Shown piece after piece: positions 26,570 to 35,471 of a stretch of 64,000 bases of DNA. Location: assembly GCA_023439835.1 (NCBI GenBank), contig JAEXUW010000005.1, positions 124,001-188,000 on the forward strand, written 5' to 3'. This stretch comes from Bacillota bacterium (GTDB lineage Bacteria > Bacillota > Clostridia > Oscillospirales > Ruminococcaceae). Made by a program: the position numbers and the translations under genes. The notes below the pieces were generated by a model that was not told the origin of the DNA, searched no databases, and saw only the letters and a list, made by a program, of their open reading frames with translations. Each line of letters starts with the position of its first letter. The stretch's first letter is position 1.

Positions 26570-26589
26570 TGTGAAATTGATTGCATATA
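26570..26589. promoter_or_regulatory. Upstream LacI-type operator of livK
   Basis: TGTGAAATTGATTGCATATA has one strong half-site (ATTGCATATA) matching the livK and livH operators and a weaker second half. It is 41 bp upstream of the -35 box, so two bound repressors could form a loop across the promoter. Confidence 0.5.
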
Positions 26590-26791
26590 ACAAACTTGCT
26601 TTCTTAATTCTAACTTTTGTGTGTATGTCACGTGAATTACAAGTTCTATTTAACATTACTTCTTTGTTGCTATATAAGATGCATCTAAGTAATTCATCCG
26701 AAGAATATACAATCACTTGATTTTTATAAGAATATAGTATAAAATATATATGTGTAAAATATCCCGCTAAATATAAATAAGGGAGGATATA

Positions 26792-27613
26792 ATGAAAAAT
26801 TTCCTGACTAATAAATGGACGAAGCTTGGCGCATCACTTCTCACGCTGATATATGCTTGGATTATTATTACGCTTGCATATAACACCTTTCTTTATCAGC
26901 TTGTAATCAAAAAAACTGTTGAATTCGGCGTGGTATATATCATCTTAAACGTGATTTTTCTACTACTGATATTCTTTACGCGAAAAGAGATTGCCACCAC
27001 AATCGTCACAATGATTTCACTGCCATTTGTTTTCTTCATACTAATCTTTAACTTTGGGAACTGGCTTGTGATTATTCCGCCTTTGGCAGTGTGTATTAGC
27101 GCATTCTTCATGTGTCGTGCACCTGAGCTTTTAAAAACCCTTCTCGGAACAGTCTATCTTTTAATGTATATTCTTGGAGTAATTGCATTCCTTGTTGTCA
27201 AGCTCTTGTTTGGCGGTTCAAATAATCTGACTGTATTAAATGGTGAGCTCTCTGCCGAAAGCAATCTTTGGGATATTTACTCTTACGAAAAGGTTGTTGA
27301 GCTTGCAAACAATTCAGTTTCACCTGATGGTTCCTATCGCTATTATATTGTCGACGTCAGTGACAGCGGAAAAGGCAGAGTTGAAATTTATGTTGAGCCT
27401 AACGATAAGGATAAGTCATATAAATACTTTGACTTTGTCGAAAAGGGAAGCTTTAGACGCATAGCACTTAAAAATTCAAGGGGAACGGCAAGTCTTCCTC
27501 AAATTCAATGGGTTAACGGCAACACTATTCAGTATAAATTCAGCGGTGAAAAGGTTAAGACAAATCAGATAACAGAAATTACAAAGGACTATCTGAGCTT
27601 TTTGCTATCATAA
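26792..27613 (+). CDS. Membrane protein with a C-terminal soluble domain, unknown family
   Basis: The 273-residue protein has about four membrane helices in residues 12-140 and then a soluble domain of about 125 residues with strands (SYRYYIVDVSDSGKGRVEIYVE). I recognise no catalytic motif. ATG 26792 follows GGGAGG. It stands alone, divergent from livK and ending in a strong terminator, so a link to the catabolic island is not indicated beyond position. Confidence 0.75.
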   Translation: MKNFLTNKWTKLGASLLTLIYAWIIITLAYNTFLYQLVIKKTVEFGVVYIILNVIFLLLIFFTRKEIATTIVTMISLPFVFFILIFNFGNWLVIIPPLAVCISAFFMCRAPELLKTLLGTVYLLMYILGVIAFLVVKLLFGGSNNLTVLNGELSAESNLWDIYSYEKVVELANNSVSPDGSYRYYIVDVSDSGKGRVEIYVEPNDKDKSYKYFDFVEKGSFRRIALKNSRGTASLPQIQWVNGNTIQYKFSGEKVKTNQITEITKDYLSFLLS

Positions 27614-27618
27614 AGTCA

Positions 27619-27656
27619 AAATCCCTCATTCTAAAATGAATGAGGGATTTTTTTAT
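27619..27656 (+). terminator. Terminator between the membrane protein gene and radA
   Basis: A 13-bp stem (27619-27631 with 27638-27650) is followed by seven T on the plus strand. The minus strand also has a short TTTT after the stem, so it may serve radA too. Confidence 0.85.
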
Positions 27657-27663
27657 TACAAAA

Positions 27664-29040
27664 CTATTTTTTCAATGCATCAAATGCCTGTCTAAGTGTG
27701 CTGATTCCTATTATCTCCATGTCAAAATCTTTTAAGTTAATTCCAACAACAGATTGCTTGGGGACAATGCACCGTGTGAATCCAAGACGCTGTGCTTCTG
27801 ATATTCTCTGAACAATATGAGAAACTCCTCTGATTTCACCGCCGAGTCCCACTTCACCAAAAGCAATCAACTTATCATCAACCACCTTGTCTGTCAGACT
27901 TGAATACAAAGCTAGCGCAATAGACAAATCCGCTGCAGGTTCATCAAGATTAAGCCCGCCAATAATATTGATATATACATCAAGACTTCCAAAAACAAAG
28001 CCCAGTCGCTTTTCAAGCACCGCTATTATTAGCGCCATACGGTTATAATCAAATCCGGCTGTCATTCTTCTCGGCGCTGTAAAACCACTCTTTGTAACAA
28101 GCGCCTGAACCTCAGCAAGTATCGGGCGAGAGCCCTCCATTATACAAGCTACACAGCTTCCCGAAACATTCTCAGGTCTGCCTGAAATAAGCATCAGCGA
28201 AGGGTTCTGTACCTCTCTTAATCCGCTGTCAACCATTTCAAAAACACCGATTTCATTTGTTGAGCCGAAACGGTTTTTTACCGCTCTTAAAATGCGGTAG
28301 CTCATATTTCGTTCACCCTCAAAATAGAGCACAGCGTCAACAATATGCTCCATTACCTTAGGCCCTGCAATTGCACCGTCCTTATTAACATGCCCGACTA
28401 TAAAAATAGGGATTTCTTCAGTTTTTGCCGTTCTCATAAGCATATTCGTACATTCACGAACCTGCGTGATACTTCCAGGGCTTGAGGAAAGCTGTGAAAG
28501 GCTCATTGTCTGAATTGAATCGACGATAACAATATCTGGTTTTTTTAGAGAAATTGTATCGCATATTGCCTCAGCATCAGTCTGTGCCATTAAATACAGG
28601 TTTTCTGTTTTTACCTTTAGCCTGTTCGCTCTAAACTTTATCTGCCTGACGGATTCCTCGCCGGAAACATATAGAATAGAATGGGCTTTTCCAAAATAAT
28701 CGCAAATTTGTAAAAGAAGCGTTGACTTTCCTATTCCCGGCTCACCGCCAAGAAGAACAAGACTCCCCTTAACAAGTCCGCCGCCTAATACCCTGTCAAG
28801 CTCACCCACGCCGGTCGAATAGCGAATGTCATCAACCTCAGTGTCAACCTCTGAAAGCTCATATATATGCGAAGAAAGATCAACTGCCTTTCTTGATGTT
28901 GCTTTTGAGGATGAGGTCGTGCTCACAACCTGTTCAGCAAAGCTGTTCCATGTCCCACAGGATGGGCATCTACCGTTCCATTTTGAGCTTTCATAGCCGC
29001 ACTCATTACAAACATAAACATTTCTGACCTTTCCCGCCAT
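27664..29040 (-). CDS. radA: DNA repair protein RadA
   Basis: A 458-residue branch-migration helicase of recombinational repair. The N-terminal zinc finger is CNECGYESSKWNGRCPSCG. The RecA-like core has Walker A GGEPGIGKST near residue 93 and the RadA-specific KNRFG motif near residue 252, and the C-terminal Lon-like domain lies beyond residue 300. It follows cwlD by 19 bp in the same direction and is probably cotranscribed with it. Confidence 0.96.
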   Translation of the reverse strand: MAGKVRNVYVCNECGYESSKWNGRCPSCGTWNSFAEQVVSTTSSSKATSRKAVDLSSHIYELSEVDTEVDDIRYSTGVGELDRVLGGGLVKGSLVLLGGEPGIGKSTLLLQICDYFGKAHSILYVSGEESVRQIKFRANRLKVKTENLYLMAQTDAEAICDTISLKKPDIVIVDSIQTMSLSQLSSSPGSITQVRECTNMLMRTAKTEEIPIFIVGHVNKDGAIAGPKVMEHIVDAVLYFEGERNMSYRILRAVKNRFGSTNEIGVFEMVDSGLREVQNPSLMLISGRPENVSGSCVACIMEGSRPILAEVQALVTKSGFTAPRRMTAGFDYNRMALIIAVLEKRLGFVFGSLDVYINIIGGLNLDEPAADLSIALALYSSLTDKVVDDKLIAFGEVGLGGEIRGVSHIVQRISEAQRLGFTRCIVPKQSVVGINLKDFDMEIIGISTLRQAFDALKK

Positions 29041-29059
29041 TTTAACGTCCGTCCTTTTA

Positions 29060-29779
29060 CTACATATTTTGATTTATAAATTTATTAAGACCGCTGAATA
29101 TAGTGAACGCAACCATGCTCTGATATTCGTCGGTTTCAAGAAGCGCTGCTTCCTCTGGATTTGATAAAAATCCGCTCTCAATCATAAGCGTCGGGCACTT
29201 TGAATAATAGCACAAAAACAGTTCTTTACCACATGATTTAATCTCTCTTGTGTTATCAGGCTGAAGCTGTGCGACAAACTCATTTTGCATAATACGAGCG
29301 AATTTTTCATTGAGAGGATTGTTCGTTGAATAAAACATCTGCGCACCCTTATACTGCGACTGTGTGAACAGGTTTTGATGAATTGAAATCGCAACAGCAT
29401 TTTCATACTTATTGAATATCTCAAGCCTGTTATCCATATCAGAACGTTTCTGATTGCCTATTCCAGTTACGCCAGCGTCATGAATTGAAATGTCGGTGTC
29501 ACGAGTTACGACAACGGTATAGCCGAATGACTCACACATATCCCTTAATTTGAGTAGTATACTAAGGTTAATGTTTTTCTCCTCATACCCGCTTAAACTT
29601 GAACAACCGCTGTCAATTCCGCCGTGGCCCGCATCAATTACAATTACAAAATCCTTTTTGTCCGCCTGTGGTGTCGATGCCGGAACATAAATCTCAACAC
29701 TGTGAAGAGCATAATAAATAAGAAAATAGCCCAATACCATTACGAATAATATCCCTGCATACCTTTTTTTGATTTTCAT
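29060..29779 (-). CDS. cwlD: N-acetylmuramoyl-L-alanine amidase CwlD
   Basis: The 239-residue amidase_3 enzyme has an N-terminal membrane anchor (residues 7-28) and zinc ligands in VIDAGHGGID near residue 47, the Glu in GYEEKNINL and ISIHQN near residue 133, with the catalytic Glu in LMIESGFLSNPEEA near residue 195. CwlD removes stem peptides to make muramic-delta-lactam of the spore cortex. I start at ATG 29779 behind AAGGAG; a GTG six codons upstream would overlap that site. A spore gene, consistent with the germination operon in this window. Confidence 0.92.
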   Translation of the reverse strand: MKIKKRYAGILFVMVLGYFLIYYALHSVEIYVPASTPQADKKDFVIVIDAGHGGIDSGCSSLSGYEEKNINLSILLKLRDMCESFGYTVVVTRDTDISIHDAGVTGIGNQKRSDMDNRLEIFNKYENAVAISIHQNLFTQSQYKGAQMFYSTNNPLNEKFARIMQNEFVAQLQPDNTREIKSCGKELFLCYYSKCPTLMIESGFLSNPEEAALLETDEYQSMVAFTIFSGLNKFINQNM

Positions 29780-29998
29780 AAGCCGCTCCTTTTCCACAAA
29801 AACTGTCTGCTAAATCATATGTGGATAAGGTACAGGTTATTCATAATTTTTGCCAGCAATAATATTATACACTATTTATAAGTTCAGAACAATAAAAATA
29901 AAATTCAAAATTTTGCATTTAATATTTTGCTTAAAAGAAACAAACAATATTATTAAATAAAAACCTAATAAGCACTATTATAGAGCGGAGGAATTTGT

Positions 29999-30178
29999 AT
30001 GTCGAAAAAAATCTATCATGTTACAAGAGGGAAGATTTATAAGCCCAAAAATGTTATTCCTAACGGCTATACAAACATTATTACCGACAACATCACAACA
30101 GAAACCGGAAATATCATAAACTATTCAGAAATGAATGCGGGATATGCCAGAAGATGGGTTGACGAAAATCATCTTTAA
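29999..30178 (+). CDS. Small 59-residue protein, unknown function
   Basis: ATG 29999 follows a perfect GGAGG at 6-7 nt spacing and opens 59 codons ending TAA at 30176-30178, just before a strong terminator. The product starts MSKKIYHVTRGKIYKPKN and contains Tyr-rich and Asn-rich stretches, no cysteines and no hydrophobic helix. I recognise no family, but the start site, terminator and normal codon use make it a convincing small gene. Confidence 0.7.
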   Translation: MSKKIYHVTRGKIYKPKNVIPNGYTNIITDNITTETGNIINYSEMNAGYARRWVDENHL

Positions 30179-30190
30179 AATCTGTTCAAT

Positions 30191-30236
30191 AAAAAAGGTA
30201 AAGCCGGTTAATCCCCTGCTTTACCTTTTAATTTTT
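30191..30236. terminator. Bidirectional terminator between the small gene and the ATPase operon
   Basis: AAGGTAAAGC and GCTTTACCTT arms (30195-30204 and 30218-30227) form a stem with T-rich tails on both strands. On the minus strand it overlaps the stop codon of the D subunit gene. Confidence 0.8.
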
Positions 30237-30853
30237 GCTTTGAATTTTTGTTTTGATGCTTTAATTACTTTTAGTCTAGAGAATTCTTCACGTTCCTTTT
30301 CCTCAAGCGAATTGGTGATGAACTTAACAACCTCTTCAAACCTTGGGATAATAATGTTTTTGAGTGCGTTCGCCCTGCTCTGTGTTTTCTTTATCGCATT
30401 AGCAAGACGGTATATGCTATTTTCAACCTCAGCCAGAATTACTGTCATTTTCTTAACCCTGTCAAAGCAAATATATGCCTTGTCAACAGCCGAATTTGTT
30501 TTATAAAAGCCATAGCACATCTCAGGTGGCTTTTCAGACATTCTTATTTGAGGAAGCTCAACCCCCATAACGCTCCTATAGCTGACCTCAATACTGTCCT
30601 CAATCGGAACTGATTCGGCAATATTCGATATCACTCCAAGAGTAATATTCGCCATCTGAAGAGCGCGATACGCTTCCTTATAGGTATCCTCTATCGACCC
30701 TCTGATTTCCTTCGCCTTGTCTATAAGATTCATCATTTCACGAATTAAAATATTCCTCTTTCTGTCAAGAAGCTCATAGCCTAAAACAGCAAGTGCCAGC
30801 GATTTTTTTGTCTTTAGAAGATTGCCCTTTGTGGGGAAAACCTGTTCAGCCAT
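30221..30853 (-). CDS. ntpD: A/V-type ATPase subunit D (central stalk)
   Basis: A 210-residue, largely helical protein that forms the rotating axle inside the A3B3 ring. The N-terminal VFPTKGNLLKTKKSLALAV and the C-terminal RLANAIKKTQSRANAL are typical of the family. It is the last gene of the nine-gene operon, 17 bp after subunit B. Confidence 0.94.
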   Translation of the reverse strand: MAEQVFPTKGNLLKTKKSLALAVLGYELLDRKRNILIREMMNLIDKAKEIRGSIEDTYKEAYRALQMANITLGVISNIAESVPIEDSIEVSYRSVMGVELPQIRMSEKPPEMCYGFYKTNSAVDKAYICFDRVKKMTVILAEVENSIYRLANAIKKTQSRANALKNIIIPRFEEVVKFITNSLEEKEREEFSRLKVIKASKQKFKAKIKR

Positions 30854-30870
30854 AAACTCACCTCTTTATA

Positions 30871-32265
30871 TCATCTGAACTGACGGGCTTTTTCAGGGTT
30901 ATAATTAGCTTTCAGGTGTGCTTCGTCTATTCTGTCAAGCTCCTGAACGGGAAGTAGTGATAGAAGCGACCAGCCTAAATCAAGCGTTTCCTCAATGGTT
31001 CTGTTTTCATCAAAGCGCTGACTTACAAAATGCTTTTCAAACTTATCACCAAATGATATATACGCCTTATCAATTTCTGAAAGCTCATCCTCACCGATAA
31101 CCGAGGCTAGCGCACGAGCATCCTGTACCTTTGCGTATGAAGCAAAAAGCTGATTTGCGACAACTGAATGGTCTTCTCTGGTATATCCGTCGCCAATACC
31201 GTCCTTCATCAATCTTGAAAGTGACGGAAGCACAGAAATAGACGGATAAACACCTGTCTGATCAAGGTGCCTGTCAAGAACAATCTGCCCCTCTGTGATA
31301 TAGCCTGTCAGGTCAGGCACAGGGTGGGTAATATCGTCATTGGGCATTGTGAGAATAGGTATCTGTGTGACAGAGCCTGTTGAGCCTTCAATAACGCCGG
31401 CTCTTTCATAAAGAGATGCAAGGTCTGAATAAAGATATCCGGGATAGCCCTTTCTTCCCGGTATTTCGCCCTTTGAGGAAGAGAACTCACGCAAAGCCTC
31501 CGCATACGAGGTTATATCTGTGAGAATAACAAGAATATGCATATTATGCTCAAAAGCGAGATATTCAGCGGCAGTGAGAGCGCATCTCGGTGTGAGAATT
31601 CTTTCAATAATCGGGTCGTTTGAGAGGTTTAAAAACATAACAACCTTTGAAAGAACGCCGTTTTCTTCAAAGTTCTTTCTAAAATAATCAGCGACGTCAT
31701 TTTTAACGCCCATTGCCGCAAAAACAACCGCAAACTCCTGCCCACTGTCCTCAGCAATCTGAGCCTGTCTGACTATCTGAACAGCAAGCTTGTTGTGAGA
31801 AAGCCCTGAGCCTGAAAAAATGGGGAGCTTTTGCCCTCTAATAAGCGTCATTAGCGCATCAATTGATGATATTCCAGTTCTGATATAATTTCGAGGATAT
31901 GTTCGAGAAACAGGATTCATTGGCTTCCCGTTAATATCAGCAAGCTTTTCGGGATAAATATCGCCGAGTCCGTCAATAGGCTTTCCCGCTCCGCTAAAAA
32001 TCCGCCCAAGGATTTCTTTTGACAGGGGCATAACCATAGGCTTTCCCATAAACTGAGTTTTTGTATTCACTAAGGATAGACCTTTTGTGCCCTCAAAAAC
32101 CTGTAATACTGCCCTTTCATCAGATATTTCAACAACACGCCCGAGTCTTGAAGCTCCTCCTGCCAGTTTAATATGAGCAATCTCATCATAGCTGACCCCC
32201 TTGATATTTTCAAGGACAACCAGCGGCCCGTTTATTTCGCTAAGCCCCACATACTGCAAGCCCAT
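30871..32265 (-). CDS. ntpB: A/V-type ATPase subunit B (non-catalytic nucleotide subunit)
   Basis: The 464-residue subunit has the alpha/beta fold, but its phosphate loop is degenerate ([12 protein letters not shown] near residue 150, no GKT), as usual for B subunits, and the C-terminal [20 protein letters not shown] matches the family. It alternates with subunit A in the soluble ring. It follows subunit A by 36 bp. Confidence 0.96.
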   Translation of the reverse strand: MGLQYVGLSEINGPLVVLENIKGVSYDEIAHIKLAGGASRLGRVVEISDERAVLQVFEGTKGLSLVNTKTQFMGKPMVMPLSKEILGRIFSGAGKPIDGLGDIYPEKLADINGKPMNPVSRTYPRNYIRTGISSIDALMTLIRGQKLPIFSGSGLSHNKLAVQIVRQAQIAEDSGQEFAVVFAAMGVKNDVADYFRKNFEENGVLSKVVMFLNLSNDPIIERILTPRCALTAAEYLAFEHNMHILVILTDITSYAEALREFSSSKGEIPGRKGYPGYLYSDLASLYERAGVIEGSTGSVTQIPILTMPNDDITHPVPDLTGYITEGQIVLDRHLDQTGVYPSISVLPSLSRLMKDGIGDGYTREDHSVVANQLFASYAKVQDARALASVIGEDELSEIDKAYISFGDKFEKHFVSQRFDENRTIEETLDLGWSLLSLLPVQELDRIDEAHLKANYNPEKARQFR

Positions 32266-32301
32266 TGTATCATCTCCGTTTCTTAAAAAGCTTTGTTATT
32301 G

Positions 32302-34071
32302 CTATAACTGACTTTCATTATCAAGCCTGTCTAAAGTTTGTGATATTTCCGTTTTATAATCCTCAAACATAATAAGATTATCATTTGGAATATCATATTT
32401 TATTTTTATAACCTTCTCAAAAAGTCCGGTTGCTAGTATCAAATTCATAGGTATTCCGCTCGAAATAAGGCGCTTACAGCAATCATTAAGATGCAAAATA
32501 ACCTCCATCATCAAATACTGCTTTTTTAGCGGAACGAATGTATCATCCTTATGGTAGGCATTTTGCTGTAAAAACCCAACCCTTATCATTCTTGCGGTTT
32601 CAATGATCAGCTTCTGATCGTCAGGGAGGACGTCAGAGCCGATTAGCTTAACAATTTCCATGAGCTTGTTTTCTTCAACGAGAATAGTTGATATTCGCTG
32701 ACGGTATTCAATGAAATTCTCGCCGCCTTGCTCTTTAAAGAAATCCGCAAGCTCATCAACATATTCGCTGTAGCTCGAGGTCCAGTTTATCGCTGGATAA
32801 TGTCTAGCATAAGCCAAAGCCTTGTCAAGAGCCCAAAAGCATCTGACAAAGCGTTTGGTGTTTTGAGTGACAGGCTCGGAAAAATCCGAACCCTGCGGTG
32901 AAACCGCACCAATTATAGTAACAGAGCCTTCTTTTCCATTCAAGGTGTTTACATAACCGGCTCTTTCATAAAATTCTGAAAGCCTTGACGGAAGATATGC
33001 GGGGAAGCCCTCCTCCGCTGGCATTTCCTCAAGACGCCCGGAAATTTCGCGCAAAGCCTCAGCCCAGCGTGAGGTTGAGTCCGCCATGATTGCAATATGA
33101 TAGCCCATGTCCCTATAATATTCAGCAAGAGTAATGCCTGTATAAATTGAAGCTTCTCTAGCGGCAACAGGCATATTTGAAGTGTTCGCTATCAATACCG
33201 TTCTGTCCGTCAAAGCCTTTCCCGATTTAGGGTCAATAAGCTCAGAAAACTCCTCAAGAACCTGCGTCATTTCATTGCCACGCTCGCCGCAGCCTATATA
33301 AACAATTATGTCAGCATCGCACCATTTTGCAAGCTGATGCTGAGTCATGGTTTTTCCTGTTCCGAAACCGCCTGGAATAGCAGCAGTTCCGCCTTTTCCT
33401 ATAGGGAGGATAGTGTCAATTACCCTTTGCCCAGTTACAAGAGGGCGAGTAATATACAGCCTGTTTTTTGTGGGCCTAGGCTGTCGAATCGGCCATTTCT
33501 GGCATAGTGTCAAATCAATCTCGCCATCGTCTGTTTTTAAAACGGCAATTTTATCGTTGACAGTATATTTTCCGTCGGGGGCAACCCACACAATTTCACC
33601 GCTTTTGTCGGGCAAAATCATACATCTATGCTCAATCAATGCTGTTTCGGGGCATACGGCAAAAATTTCACCGCCGGAAAGAAAGTCGCCGACCTTAGCT
33701 TTTAGTGTGACATCATAAAGACGTTCACCGTCAAGCGCGGAGACGTCAGCGCCCTCAGAAATAAAAGCGCCGCACATTTCGTTGATTTTTTTTAACGGTC
33801 TTTCGATACCATCGAAAATATTCGACAATATGCCCGGCCCCAAAGTGGCGCACATAGGGCTTCCCGTTGAGAAAACCGGCTCGCCCGGTCTTAAACCTGT
33901 GGTAACCTCATAAACTTGAATTGTTGTTTCCTCTGAATTTATAGAAATAACCTCGCCGATGAGCCTTTTGTCGCCGACGTAAACCATTTCAAGCATAGAA
34001 AAGTCAGTAGCATTGCGGACCTTGACAACAGGCCCGTTAATTGAATATATTCGGTTGTCCAATAGCTTCAC
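32302..34071 (-). CDS. ntpA: A/V-type ATPase catalytic subunit A
   Basis: The 589-residue subunit hydrolyses or makes ATP. Walker A is GGFGTGKTMTQHQLA near residue 230, the catalytic Glu is in GCGERGNEM near residue 257, and the A-specific non-homologous insert is present at residues 115-190. The start needs care: GTG 34071 lies in a GAGGTGA ribosome site, so TTG 34062 (MDNRIYSINGP), 5 nt after it, is the more likely start. Confidence 0.96.
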   Translation of the reverse strand: MKLLDNRIYSINGPVVKVRNATDFSMLEMVYVGDKRLIGEVISINSEETTIQVYEVTTGLRPGEPVFSTGSPMCATLGPGILSNIFDGIERPLKKINEMCGAFISEGADVSALDGERLYDVTLKAKVGDFLSGGEIFAVCPETALIEHRCMILPDKSGEIVWVAPDGKYTVNDKIAVLKTDDGEIDLTLCQKWPIRQPRPTKNRLYITRPLVTGQRVIDTILPIGKGGTAAIPGGFGTGKTMTQHQLAKWCDADIIVYIGCGERGNEMTQVLEEFSELIDPKSGKALTDRTVLIANTSNMPVAAREASIYTGITLAEYYRDMGYHIAIMADSTSRWAEALREISGRLEEMPAEEGFPAYLPSRLSEFYERAGYVNTLNGKEGSVTIIGAVSPQGSDFSEPVTQNTKRFVRCFWALDKALAYARHYPAINWTSSYSEYVDELADFFKEQGGENFIEYRQRISTILVEENKLMEIVKLIGSDVLPDDQKLIIETARMIRVGFLQQNAYHKDDTFVPLKKQYLMMEVILHLNDCCKRLISSGIPMNLILATGLFEKVIKIKYDIPNDNLIMFEDYKTEISQTLDRLDNESQL

Positions 34072-34091
34072 CTCATAAACCTGAATGTTTG

Positions 34092-34676
34092 TCAGCTAAT
34101 CCTCAAGCCTGAGCCCTGGCTGAAAAGCTCCTTCTCCTCTAAAACAGCAGAGTCAAGAGTGTTATCGATAACAATATTAGAATCGGGAAAATGTATCCGC
34201 AATCCACCGAGCCTAATGTCCTTATCGACTAAAAATTCATAGCTTCCATTTAGTTTTTCTTTTATTGTTTCTGTTAACGCCATATCCCTTTCAGAAAGAT
34301 ATATGACCGCTTTGCCGTTTTCAGCTTTTTTAATAAGCTTTACAAGATAATCAATATATCCGCTTTGTGAAACAAAATCAGCAAGCTTGCTTCTCACATC
34401 ATCAAAAATTATTGACGCAAGCTTTTCACGATGCTCAAGAACCTCTCGTCTAAACTCAAGTTCCTTCGACGCTATCAGCCTGACGTATCTTGATGAAATC
34501 TTCTTCATCTCGCCCTTGATTCTGTCATATGCAAGCTCAAGACAACAATCATTTGCATTTTTTAAAATCTCATCCCTTGACTTTTCAGCCTCAGAAATAA
34601 TCTGCTCAATTTTCTCGTCAACCTCTTCGTCAACCGCTTTAGTGAAACGGTCAAGCTTTTCGGTATCAATGCTCAT
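34092..34676 (-). CDS. ntpE: A/V-type ATPase subunit E (peripheral stalk)
   Basis: The 194-residue protein has a charged helical N-terminus (residues 5-100) and a small C-terminal domain ending VLEEKELFSQGSGLRIS. Position between F and A and this layout identify the E subunit, which pairs with the G/H-type helix protein to form the stator. The start follows GGAGG. Confidence 0.85.
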   Translation of the reverse strand: MSIDTEKLDRFTKAVDEEVDEKIEQIISEAEKSRDEILKNANDCCLELAYDRIKGEMKKISSRYVRLIASKELEFRREVLEHREKLASIIFDDVRSKLADFVSQSGYIDYLVKLIKKAENGKAVIYLSERDMALTETIKEKLNGSYEFLVDKDIRLGGLRIHFPDSNIVIDNTLDSAVLEEKELFSQGSGLRIS

Positions 34677-34695
34677 TTTTATTCCTCCGGAAAAA

Positions 34696-35004
34696 TCAGA
34701 TTTTTATGCCTATCGCTTCCTGAACATAGCGTGATATTGCCGTTGTAATATTACTTGTCGCATGACGGTCAGGAATTTCAACAATAAGCGGTCGTTTTCT
34801 GTTGAGCTTTAAGTCAAAAACTTTTTTCTCACATAGATGAATCAGCTTTTCAGTCATAAGAATAACAGCGGTGTCCTTATCCTCCATCGCCTTGTCAAGA
34901 GCGTCACTGACCTCTTGAGCTTCGTGAACAACAACGCCTTCTATTCCGGCAAGTCGCATACCCATATGTGTATCGACATTGTCGCTGATAAGAAAAAACT
35001 GCAT
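34696..35004 (-). CDS. ntpF: A/V-type ATPase subunit F
   Basis: A 102-residue alpha/beta protein starting MQFFLISDNVDTHMGMRLAGI, with AVILMTEKL near residue 47 and the C-terminal SRYVQEAIGI helix. Subunit F sits on the D axle and regulates ATP hydrolysis. It lies between K and E. Confidence 0.92.
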   Translation of the reverse strand: MQFFLISDNVDTHMGMRLAGIEGVVVHEAQEVSDALDKAMEDKDTAVILMTEKLIHLCEKKVFDLKLNRKRPLIVEIPDRHATSNITTAISRYVQEAIGIKI

Positions 35005-35016
35005 AGCAATACCGCC

Positions 35017-35445
35017 TTAAAGCTTGTTAATAATTAATATTGAAATTAGAAGTCCATAAAGAGCAACACCCTCGCCGAGTGCGACGAAAATAAGTGCCTT
35101 AACGAAAGACTTAGGCTCCTCCGATACAGCACCGATAGCGGCAGGGGCAGCGGCGGCAACGGCAATTCCGGCGCCGATAGCGGACATTCCGGTAACCAAA
35201 GCGGCGGCTATATAGCCAAGACCTTTGCTTGAATCAGTGATTGCCGAAACAGCCTCACCGGCCTCAGCACTAACAAATCCGCCGATAGGAAGAATAATGC
35301 ACACCAGCATTAGCCCGAAAAATGAGCAAAGATTGAATATAAAGGCTTTTTTTGCTTTTTTCCCCGTGAGTTTTCCTCTCACAACAGGAACAACAGGCAT
35401 GAGAATTAGCGCAACAGCGACAAGTGGCAAAAGAAAAATCAGCAT
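35017..35445 (-). CDS. ntpK: A/V-type ATPase proteolipid subunit K (c-ring)
   Basis: The 142-residue membrane protein has four helices; the ion-binding Glu is in VALGEGVALYGLL near residue 125, and the first hairpin (residues 5-60) lacks it. The glycine/alanine-rich GAGIAVAAAAPAAIGAV helix has no Gln or other polar Na+ ligand, and the residue after the Glu is Gly rather than Ser/Thr. This leans toward proton rather than sodium coupling, though that is inference. The start is ATG 35445, 8 nt after GGAGG. Confidence 0.92.
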   Translation of the reverse strand: MLIFLLPLVAVALILMPVVPVVRGKLTGKKAKKAFIFNLCSFFGLMLVCIILPIGGFVSAEAGEAVSAITDSSKGLGYIAAALVTGMSAIGAGIAVAAAAPAAIGAVSEEPKSFVKALIFVALGEGVALYGLLISILIINKL

Positions 35446-35471
35446 TTTTTTATCCTCCAAAAAAATAATAT

